Shown piece after piece: positions 1-5,023 of a DNA stretch of 5,795 nt (within the stretch, counting starts at the first letter, position 1; the number at the start of each line of letters is the position of its first letter). The notes under the pieces are model-generated. The model saw nothing but the letters and a program-made list of their open reading frames with translations, searched no databases and was not told the origin of the DNA. The stretch is from Armatimonadota bacterium (GTDB taxonomy: Bacteria; Sysuimicrobiota; Sysuimicrobiia; Sysuimicrobiales; VGFF01). Both the position numbers and the translations under genes were made by a program. Where the stretch lies: positions 1 to 5,795 of the forward strand of contig VGFF01000127.1 of the NCBI GenBank assembly GCA_016868955.1, written 5' to 3'.

Positions 1-318
1 TTGCGCGGGCCGCAAGGACCCGCCGCCGAGCGGCTCGCCGTCTTCAAGGCACGGCGCGATCGGATCGTCCCGGCGCTTCTCGAAGTTGGCCTCCGTCTTC
101 CGATGCCGAAGGCGAGCTTGTACCTGTGGGCCGAAGTTCCGGATGGGCACGACTCCGTGAGCTACAGTGCGCACGTCCTGGAGCAGACCGGTGTCGTCAT
201 AACGCCAGGCATCGGATACGGCCAGGTCGGACATCGATACATCCGCATTTCCCTGACCACGCCCGACGATCGTCTCGACGAGGCGATCGCGCGTCTGCGA
301 AAGATGGGCAAGGGATGA
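1..318 (+). CDS. C-terminal part of a class I/II aminotransferase, probably LL-diaminopimelate aminotransferase (5' end outside window)
   Basis: The frame is open from the first base, so this is the last 105 or so residues of a longer protein; the TTG at position 1 is unlikely to be the true start. The residues fit the small C-terminal domain of PLP-dependent fold-type I aminotransferases: PKASLYLWAEVPDG (36-49), then GVVITPGIGYG (64-74), then RISLTTPDDRLDEAI. Arg82 of RISLT sits where this fold places the arginine that binds the substrate alpha-carboxylate. The wording is closest to DapL-type enzymes, which convert tetrahydrodipicolinate to LL-diaminopimelate in the cytoplasm for lysine and peptidoglycan synthesis. 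That assignment is inference, because the lysine of the PLP Schiff base and the substrate loops lie outside the window; another aminotransferase of the same subgroup (aspartate or alanine type) remains possible. The stop lies 34 bases before hflX, which suggests co-transcription. Confidence 0.85.
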   Translation: MRGPQGPAAERLAVFKARRDRIVPALLEVGLRLPMPKASLYLWAEVPDGHDSVSYSAHVLEQTGVVITPGIGYGQVGHRYIRISLTTPDDRLDEAIARLRKMGKG

Positions 319-343
319 CCGGCCGAGTGGCGCGCGCACCGGC

Positions 344-348
344 GAAGG
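344..348 (+). promoter_or_regulatory. Weak ribosome binding site for hflX TTG start
   Basis: GAAGG lies four bases before the TTG at 353. The spacing is short and the start codon weak, but no ATG or GTG in this frame lies between the aminotransferase stop and the conserved VGNT segment. It therefore decides the start by default. Confidence 0.45.
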
Positions 349-352
349 CACG

Positions 353-2149
353 TTGCGGCTTCCGTTCTTAGTCGGAAATACTCGCCGTCTTGCCCGCGAC
401 GTGCGGCGCGACCTGACGGCCCTTCGTGACGTGGCGCTCGGCGAGGAACAGGTCTGTCCGACCGATCTCTCCGAGCGCCTGCGTGCACTTGCAACCCGCG
501 CCCATCGCGCCGTTGGCGTCGTCGTCACGCGGCACGGCTCGATTACGCACGCTGTGCTGGGGCGGCAGTGGCCGGGATTGCTCAGCGCGCTGCGCGTGCG
601 CCGCCGCCAGGAGGCGCGCAACGGTCTCCGCCTAATCCTCGCCTACGAGCAAGGCGACGGGCAGCCCACGGATGCCGACCTCCAACTGCTCGATGATGCG
701 CGGCTCGACTTGATCGTGACGCTCGGCCACGGCGGCGCAGGTGAGGAAGCGTACGTTGTCGTACCGCGCGACCGCGCGGCGCCGGAGATCGTCGGCCCGC
801 TGCCGCTCTCGGCGCTCGGCGGCGAAAGCCTGGGCGAGCGTCTCGTCGTCGCCGATGCGGCCGAAGCGGCGCGGCAGCGAACGGATGCGCTGGCCGAGCG
901 CGCGGTGTTGGTTGGCGTCGTGATCCCAGGCCGGCAGATGTGGTCGAAGGACGATACGCTGCTGGAGCTTCGCCGGCTCGCCGAGACGGCCGGTGCGGAG
1001 GTCATCGATGTCGTGACGCAAACGCGGCGGCGTCCGGATCCCGCGTCGCTGATCGGGCGCGGAAAGATCGCCGAGTTGCGGGCGCTGAAGGAGCGCGAAG
1101 GCGCCGACCTGGCGATCTTCGACGAGGAGCTGAGCCCGGCGCAGCAGCGGACGCTCGAGGAAGAGCTCGGGATCAAAGTGCTCGATCGCACCGCGCTGGT
1201 GCTGGACATCTTCGCCGGCCGGGCGCGGACGCGCGAGGGTCGTCTGCAGGTTGAGCTGGCGCAGATGATGTACTTGCTGCCGCGGCTCACCGGACGTGGC
1301 GTGCTGTTGTCGCGCCTTGGCGGGGGAATCGGTACGCGGGGACCGGGCGAAACGAAGCTCGAATCGGATCGCCGTCGCATCCGCACCCGCATCACAGAGC
1401 TGCAACGGCAGATCGACGAGATGGGTCGGTACCGGCGCACGCAGCGTGGCGGTCGGCAAGGGGCGGCGGTTCCGACGATCGCGATCGTCGGCTATACGAA
1501 TGCCGGGAAATCGAGGCTATTGAACCGGCTGACGGGCTCGGAGGCGTACGTCGAGGACAAGCTGTTCGCCACGCTCGATCCAACGGCCCGGCGCCTCCGC
1601 CTCCGCGACGGGCGCGACGCCGTGCTCATCGATACCGTCGGATTCATCCAGAAGCTGCCGACGCAATTGGTTGCCGCATTCCGGGCCACGCTCGAAGAGG
1701 TGGCGGAAGCTGACCTCCTCTTGCACGTCATCGACGCTTCCAATGCTGCCTGGCGGGCGCAGCGCGATGCCACCGAGGCGATCCTGCGCGACTTGGGAGC
1801 GGCCGACAAGCCGGTCGTTCGCGCGTACAACAAGGTGGACAAGATAGGGTCACGATCGAGCGCGGCGGACCTTTCCGACGATGGCGTTCTGGTCAGTGCC
1901 TTGGACGGACGCGGGACGGACGAGTTGCTGAGCGTGATCGCGATGGTGCTTCCGTCGACGCTGACCCGGGCCGAATTCGAATTGCCATACGAAAAGCTCG
2001 GGCAGCTGCAACAGCTGCTCCAGCAGGTCTACGGACGCGGGCGTGTCGTGCGCCAGAACTATCGAACTGACGGGTTCCGCGTCGAGGTCGAAGCGCCGGA
2101 TGCGGCGATCTCGCGGATTCGAAAGGCGCTCAGTGGAGCCGACGAATAA
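353..2149 (+). CDS. hflX: GTPase HflX, long form
   Basis: This 598-residue protein is a ribosome-associated GTPase of the Obg-HflX superfamily; in characterised bacteria it splits stalled or stressed 70S ribosomes. Residues 1-185 match the extended N-terminal region of long-form HflX, beginning with the family-like VGNTRRL. The HflX-specific nucleotide-binding domain follows (about 187-275, with GAEVIDVVTQTRRRPDP and SLIGRGK), then the glycine-rich GGGIGTRGPGETKLE (323-337) and a helical linker. The G domain carries G1 GYTNAGKS (380-387), G2 Thr407 in FATLDPT, G3 DTVG (427-430), G4 NKVD (493-496) and G5 SAL (515-517). All nucleotide-binding motifs are intact. After GKS the usual Thr is Arg388. 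A short C-terminal domain of about 80 residues ends the protein. The start is a TTG with GAAGG four bases upstream; it was chosen because family similarity begins within a few residues of it. No promoter of its own is visible, so it is probably read through from the aminotransferase gene. The last 20 bp overlap convergent lexA. Confidence 0.96.
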   Translation: MRLPFLVGNTRRLARDVRRDLTALRDVALGEEQVCPTDLSERLRALATRAHRAVGVVVTRHGSITHAVLGRQWPGLLSALRVRRRQEARNGLRLILAYEQGDGQPTDADLQLLDDARLDLIVTLGHGGAGEEAYVVVPRDRAAPEIVGPLPLSALGGESLGERLVVADAAEAARQRTDALAERAVLVGVVIPGRQMWSKDDTLLELRRLAETAGAEVIDVVTQTRRRPDPASLIGRGKIAELRALKEREGADLAIFDEELSPAQQRTLEEELGIKVLDRTALVLDIFAGRARTREGRLQVELAQMMYLLPRLTGRGVLLSRLGGGIGTRGPGETKLESDRRRIRTRITELQRQIDEMGRYRRTQRGGRQGAAVPTIAIVGYTNAGKSRLLNRLTGSEAYVEDKLFATLDPTARRLRLRDGRDAVLIDTVGFIQKLPTQLVAAFRATLEEVAEADLLLHVIDASNAAWRAQRDATEAILRDLGAADKPVVRAYNKVDKIGSRSSAADLSDDGVLVSALDGRGTDELLSVIAMVLPSTLTRAEFELPYEKLGQLQQLLQQVYGRGRVVRQNYRTDGFRVEVEAPDAAISRIRKALSGADE

Positions 2150-2744
2150 CGCCGACGGCCTTGCCCTCGATGATCGCCTCCCGCGAGTAGATCGGATCCA
2201 TCGCCGGATTCTCCGGCTGCAAGCGCACGGTCGACTCTTCTCTGTAGAAGCGCTTGACGGTCGCTTCCTCTCCGATCCGCGCGACGACGATCTCGCCATT
2301 GTCGGCATGAGACTGCCGGCGGACGATCAACAGGTCGCCGTCGAGGATGCCGGCGCCGATCATCGAGTCGCCCTTCACGCGCAGAACGAAGAACTCGCCT
2401 TTGCCGACGAAGTCCTCGGGCAGGAGGAACGCGTCTTCGATATTCTCTTCGGCGAGGATGGGCACGCCCGCGGTAACGCGGCCGACGATCGGCATCGACA
2501 TCGGGCGCTTCGCCGGCATGGCCGCCTCATCGCGGAGGATCTCGATCGCCCGCGGCTTACTCGGATCGCGCCGGATGTAGCCCTTCTTTTCGAGGGCGCT
2601 GAGGTGGCTGTGCACGGTCGAGCTGCTGGTCAGCATAAGGGCGTTGCCGACGTCGCGCACCGAAGGCGGGTATCCGTGATCGCGAGAGTAGTCGACGATG
2701 AACCGGAGGATCTCCCGCTGCCGTCGCGTCAACGCTCTGCCCAT
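2130..2744 (-). CDS. lexA: SOS response repressor LexA (self-cleaving, S24 family)
   Basis: This is a 204-residue transcriptional repressor that binds SOS operators and cleaves itself when RecA filaments form on damaged DNA. Residues 1-68 are the winged helix-turn-helix (LTRRQREILRFI, GYPPSVRDVG, TSSSTVHSHLSALEKKGYIRRD), close to the Bacillus/Actinobacteria type. A linker leads to the S24 peptidase domain. The cleavage site Ala92-Gly93 (VTAGVP), catalytic Ser127 (GDSMI) and Lys164 (ATVKRF) are all present, each offset by exactly 8 from E. coli Ala84-Gly85, Ser119 and Lys156, so the protein should be functional. The frame is open 37 codons further upstream, but that extension has no LexA character and runs through the promoter. 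The ATG at 2744 follows AAGGAGG at a spacing of six and begins MGRALTRRQ, as the family does. An SOS box overlapping the -35 predicts autoregulation. It is divergent from rny, and its 3' end overlaps hflX by 20 bp. Confidence 0.97.
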   Translation of the reverse strand: MGRALTRRQREILRFIVDYSRDHGYPPSVRDVGNALMLTSSSTVHSHLSALEKKGYIRRDPSKPRAIEILRDEAAMPAKRPMSMPIVGRVTAGVPILAEENIEDAFLLPEDFVGKGEFFVLRVKGDSMIGAGILDGDLLIVRRQSHADNGEIVVARIGEEATVKRFYREESTVRLQPENPAMDPIYSREAIIEGKAVGVIRRLH

Positions 2745-2750
2745 GGTCTG

Positions 2751-2757
2751 CCTCCTT
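2751..2757 (-). promoter_or_regulatory. Strong ribosome binding site of lexA
   Basis: AAGGAGG on the minus strand lies six bases before the ATG at 2744. It is a near-perfect Shine-Dalgarno sequence and decides this start over the in-frame ATG at 2855. Confidence 0.85.
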
Positions 2758-2783
2758 GTGGATATCGGGGACGATGTGGATAT
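2757..2783 (-). repeat. Two 9-bp direct repeats resembling DnaA boxes in the lexA leader
   Basis: On the minus strand ATATCCACA occurs twice, at 2783-2775 and 2765-2757, in the same orientation with a 9-bp gap (18 bp repeat to repeat). Each copy matches the DnaA-box consensus TTATCCACA at 8 of 9 positions, missing only the first base. Both lie in the predicted lexA 5' untranslated region, and the second touches the Shine-Dalgarno. The repeat is seen directly; DnaA binding is inference and may be coincidental. Confidence 0.4.
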
Positions 2784-2798
2784 GCGGAGCGCTCCGCA
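2783..2798. repeat. Perfect 16-bp palindrome in lexA leader
   Basis: TGCGGAGCGCTCCGCA is its own reverse complement. It lies between the predicted lexA -10 box (2813-2818) and the start codon, just downstream of the expected transcription start. It could be a dyad operator in DNA, or a six-pair hairpin with a GCGC loop in the lexA mRNA. It does not resemble the SOS box. The function is unknown. Confidence 0.5.
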
Positions 2799-2812
2799 CG
2801 TGATGCGCGAGA

Positions 2813-2841
2813 AGAATACCACACAGGAATTCGATATGCAA
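2813..2841 (-). promoter_or_regulatory. Predicted lexA promoter
   Basis: Read on the minus strand, the -35 is TTGCAT (2841-2836) and the -10 is TATTCT (2818-2813), with an exact 17-bp spacer. They match the sigma-70 consensus at 3 of 6 and 4 of 6 positions. The expected transcription start is near 2806, giving a leader of about 60 bases. The SOS box overlaps the -35, which is the usual arrangement for a LexA-repressed promoter and supports this placement. Confidence 0.55.
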
Positions 2842-2852
2842 ACACGTGTTCC
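2839..2852. promoter_or_regulatory. SOS box (LexA operator, Bacillus/Actinobacteria type)
   Basis: CAAACACGTGTTCC matches the Gram-positive LexA/DinR consensus CGAACRNRYGTTYC at 13 of 14 positions (A for G at position 2). Its core, AACACGTGTT (2841-2850), is a perfect palindrome. It overlaps the predicted lexA -35 and ends 10 bp before the predicted rny -35. Autorepression of lexA is the likely role; an effect on rny is possible but less certain. Confidence 0.75.
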
Positions 2853-2861
2853 CACTCGTTC

Positions 2862-2890
2862 TTGCCGAAGGTTCGGAGGATCGGTACAAT
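2862..2890 (+). promoter_or_regulatory. Predicted promoter of the rny operon
   Basis: The -35 is TTGCCG (2862-2867) and the -10 is TACAAT (2885-2890), with a 17-bp spacer, matching the sigma-70 consensus at 4 of 6 and 5 of 6 positions. The expected start of transcription is near 2897, giving a leader of about 55 bases. A 12-bp dyad, CCGAAGGTTCGG (2865-2876), covers the end of the -35 and the first part of the spacer. It is a candidate operator for an unidentified regulator. Confidence 0.6.
2865..2876. repeat. 12-bp inverted repeat inside the rny promoter
   Basis: CCGAA-GG-TTCGG is a perfect dyad of two 5-bp arms overlapping the -35 element. It lacks the GAAC-N4-GTTC layout of the SOS box, so it is not a second LexA site of the same type. 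Its position would suit a repressor. No regulator can be named. Confidence 0.35.
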
Positions 2891-2917
2891 CGAAAGCGTA
2901 GGATCAAGTGAATAATG

Positions 2918-2935
2918 CCGTCCAATTCTGGACGG
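2918..2935 (+). promoter_or_regulatory. Leader hairpin directly before the rny ribosome binding site
   Basis: CCGTCCA (2918-2924), loop ATTC, TGGACGG (2929-2935) form a perfect 7-bp stem with a 4-base loop, extendable by one G-U pair. The stem ends three bases before the Shine-Dalgarno GGAGGTGA. Only three T follow, so it is a poor terminator. A role in translation control, mRNA stability or self-regulation by RNase Y is inference. Confidence 0.55.
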
Positions 2936-2938
2936 TTT

Positions 2939-2946
2939 GGAGGTGA
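2939..2946 (+). promoter_or_regulatory. Strong ribosome binding site pointing to a non-canonical rny start
   Basis: GGAGGTGA is an excellent Shine-Dalgarno match. Its ideal start position is 2953, where the rny frame reads ACG. The first canonical start in frame, GTG at 2980, is 36 bases from the GGAGG core, much too far. The TGA within this motif (2944-2946) is also the in-frame stop that limits rny upstream. Confidence 0.7.
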
Positions 2947-2952
2947 GGCGCT

Positions 2953-4494
2953 ACGGAAGCCCCCGCGATTGCCGTTATCGTGCTCGCGGCGGGGGTGGTG
3001 GCGTTTCTCCTTGGTTACTTCCTGCGCAGGACGCTTGCTGAAGGGAAGATCCGCTCGGCGGAGCAAGAGGCCAAGCGGATGGTGGACGATGCGAACCGAG
3101 AAGCTGACACGAAGCGGAAAGAGGCACTTCTAGAGGCGAAGGACGAAGCGATCCGGATCAAGCGCGAAGCGGAGCGAGAGATCCGGGAGCAACGCGCCGA
3201 CATCCAGAAGCTGGAGCGCCGGATCAGCCAGCGCGAAGAGTCCCTTGAGCTGAAGATTCAGCAGGCGGAGAAACGCGAACGTCTCCTTCAGGAGCACGAA
3301 CAGGAGTCGACCAAGCGAGCCGACGAGATCACCACTCTCATCGCGCAGCAACGTCATACCCTGGAACAGGTGGCCGGACTCCCGACCGACGAAGCCCGGC
3401 GCCAGCTCTTCGAGAAAGTCGAAGCCGAAGCCCGCGACGACATCCTCGCCCGCGTCCGAAGGCTCGAGCACCAAACGCGAGAAGACGCGGAGCGGCGCGC
3501 ACGGGAGATCCTTGCGTTCGCGATCCAGCGAACAGCGGCCGATCACACCTCTGAGGTCACCGTCACCGTCGTGCCCCTGCCGTCCGAAGAGATGAAGGGT
3601 CGCATCATCGGGCGTGAGGGCCGCAATATTCGGACAATCGAGGCGGTCACCGGCGTCGACCTCATCATCGACGACACGGCGGACGCCGTCGCACTGTCAT
3701 CGTTCGATCCCGTGCGCCGCGAAATCGCGAAGATGGCGCTGGAGAAATTGATGAGCGACGGCCGGATCCATCCCGCGCGCATCGAGGACATGGTCGAGAA
3801 AGCGCAACGAGAGCTGGATGAACGGGTAAGAGAAGAGGGAGAAAAAGCCGCGTACGAGGCAGGCGTGCACGGCCTCCATCCGGAGGAGGTCAAGTTGCTG
3901 GGTCGGCTTCGGTTCCGGACTTCCTACGGGCAGAACGTCCTGCAGCACTCCGTGGAGGTCGCCATGCTGGCGGGCGCGCTGGCCGCCCAGATCGGTGCCG
4001 ACGCCCCGCTCGCCCGGCGCTGCGGACTCTTGCACGACATCGGCAAGGCGCTGACGCACGAAGTGCAGGGGCCGCATACCGAAATCGGCCTCGATTTGGC
4101 TCGGCGCTACCATGAGCCGCCCGCGGTGCTCAACACGATCCTCTACCACCACGGAGAGGAAGAGGCGAAGTTCGTGGAAGCGGTCTTGGCCGCGGCGGCG
4201 GATGCGATCTCGGGCGCACGGCCGGGCGCGCGCAAGGAATCCGTCGAGATGTACATCAAGCGGCTGCAACAGCTCGAGGAGATCGCGACCTCGTTCCCGG
4301 GCGTCGAGAAGGCCTACGCGATCCAGGCCGGGCGCGAAATCCGCGTGATCGTGCGGCCGGGCGACACCGATGACCTGTCCGCGCACAGGCTGGCCGCCGA
4401 CATCGCCCGCAAGGTCGAATCGGAGATGGAGTTCCCGGGGCAGATCAAGGTCACCGTGTTGCGCGAGACGCGCATCGTCGAGTATGCCCGCTAG
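2953..4494 (+). CDS. rny: Ribonuclease Y (start uncertain: ACG 2953 preferred, GTG 2980 is the first canonical start)
   Basis: RNase Y is the membrane-anchored endoribonuclease that starts mRNA decay in many bacteria. Counting from 2953 (513 residues), a single membrane helix spans residues 5-24. A long charged coiled coil follows (about 25-195), then a KH RNA-binding domain (about 200-265, with the loop GREG at 220-223 in IIGREGRNIR). The HD phosphohydrolase domain has His332 in LQHSVEVA and the His361-Asp362 pair in LLHDIGKA, and the C-terminal domain ends RIVEYAR. Length and order are typical and the active site is intact. Starting at GTG 2980 (504 residues) would leave only about 14 hydrophobic residues and no usable Shine-Dalgarno. 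The in-frame codons before it offer only ACG 2953, ATT 2968 (weak GGAAG eight bases upstream) and ATC 2977. Position 2953 fits the strong ribosome site and restores a full helix; a sequence error for ATG would give the same start. The end overlaps the next gene by 11 bp. Confidence 0.93.
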   Translation, partial: TEAPAIAVIVLAAGVVAFLLGYFLRRTLAEGKIRSAEQEAKRMVDDANREADTKRKEALLEAKDEAIRIKREAEREIREQRADIQKLERRISQREESLELKIQQAEKRERLLQEHEQESTKRADEITTLIAQQRHTLEQVAGLPTDEARRQLFEKVEAEARDDILARVRRLEHQTREDAERRAREILAFAIQRTAADHTSEVTVTVVPLPSEEMKGRIIGREGRNIRTIEAVTGVDLIIDDTADAVALSSFDPVRREIAKMALEKLMSDGRIHPARIEDMVEKAQRELDERVREEGEKAAYEAGVHGLHPEEVKLLGRLRFRTSYGQNVLQHSVEVAMLAGALAAQIGADAPLARRCGLLHDIGKALTHEVQGPHTEIGLDLARRYHEPPAVLNTILYHHGEEEAKFVEAVLAAAADAISGARPGARKESVEMYIKRLQQLEEIATSFPGVEKAYAIQAGREIRVIVRPGDTDDLSAHRLAADIARKVESEMEFPGQIKVTVLRETRIVEYAR

Positions 4495-5023
4495 GCTCGA
4501 GCCGCCCGTTCCTGATGGCGTCAGCTTCCTGGCGGCGCTGCTCATGCGCTTTCCGCAAGTGGCGACCGTCGCGTTCGATCCCGCTACCGGGTCGCTGCGG
4601 CTCGTCCTGCTGCTGCGGAGGCGGCTGCCGGCGGGGGCCTTCCTGGCGTTTCGCCAGCGCGTCGAGGACGCGGTGAACGTCTACTTCGAATTGGATCGCG
4701 CCGGGCGGCCGGACATCGAGGTTCGGCGAACGACCGAGAAAAACATCACGCGCGTCGAGGTCGTCCGCGGCGTGGACGACCTCACTTGCGAGGAGATCGA
4801 GATCATCGCCCGCATCGCCGAGGAGCGCTTCGGTGAGGACCTGATCCTCGCGGAGAGCGACGACGACGAGGAGGCGCGATACGACCACGAAGACAACCTG
4901 CGGTACGCGCTCGAGCACGCGCGCGATCTCCGCCTCGGCCGCCCGTTGATCGGCCTGCGCGAGCGCGGGCGCGTGTTGATCTACTACACGGGTCAAGCCC
5001 CGCGCCGCGCGCGCGAAGCTTGA
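4484..5023 (+). CDS. Uncharacterised 179-residue protein between RNase Y and YmdB
   Basis: I do not recognise this family. The frame is open further upstream, but that part is out-of-frame rny. The ATG at 4484 overlaps the end of rny by 11 bp, and the stop shares one base with the ymdB start (TGATG), so translation is probably coupled on both sides. The protein looks soluble and has no signal peptide. By eye the pattern is a short helix (12-22), two strands (VATVAFDP 26-33, SLRLVLLLRR 37-46), a helix (52-70), two strands (DIEVRRT, RVEVVRGV) and a helix (TCEEIEIIARIAEERFG 101-117), which suggests a repeated strand-strand-helix unit. An acidic stretch (ESDDDEE, 124-130) leads to a charged helix and a final strand (RVLIYYTG, 163-170). 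It does not look like YlbF, YmcA or YaaT, the RNase Y partners known in Bacillus. The position suggests a role with RNase Y or YmdB; this is inference. Confidence 0.85.
   Translation: MPARLEPPVPDGVSFLAALLMRFPQVATVAFDPATGSLRLVLLLRRRLPAGAFLAFRQRVEDAVNVYFELDRAGRPDIEVRRTTEKNITRVEVVRGVDDLTCEEIEIIARIAEERFGEDLILAESDDDEEARYDHEDNLRYALEHARDLRLGRPLIGLRERGRVLIYYTGQAPRRAREA

Noticed and set aside
632..1459. Long minus-strand open frames inside hflX (275 and 265 codons)
   Set aside because: They are opposite strong hflX coding sequence, have Arg/Ser-rich composition without domains, and are typical GC-rich shadow frames.
2064..2077. GAAC-N6-GTTC inverted repeat inside hflX as a second SOS box
   Set aside because: The LexA site of this type needs a 4-base gap; this has 6 and lies in coding sequence far from a promoter.
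2745..2855. 37-residue N-terminal extension of LexA up to the ATG at 2855
   Set aside because: It would run through the predicted promoter and operator, has no LexA similarity, and the ATG at 2744 has an excellent ribosome site.
2851..2874. GTTC direct repeats as an alphaproteobacterial SOS box (GTTC-N7-GTTC)
   Set aside because: The spacers between successive GTTC copies are not 7, and the LexA DNA-binding domain and the box at 2839-2852 both fit the Gram-positive type.
2043..2915. 290-codon plus-strand frame across lexA
   Set aside because: It is the complement of a LexA with every catalytic residue intact; its composition (Arg, Asp, His rich) matches no family.
2918..2938. Leader hairpin as an intrinsic terminator
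   Set aside because: Only three T follow the stem, and it sits immediately before the ribosome site of rny.
2915..3133. 72-codon frame starting before rny and overlapping it out of frame
   Set aside because: Its start lies close to the hairpin, it has only a weak ribosome site, and composition is shadow-like. A regulatory upstream frame cannot be excluded but nothing supports it.
3697..4545. 282-codon minus-strand frame across the rny HD domain
   Set aside because: Shadow of well-conserved RNase Y coding sequence; no independent ribosome site or domain.
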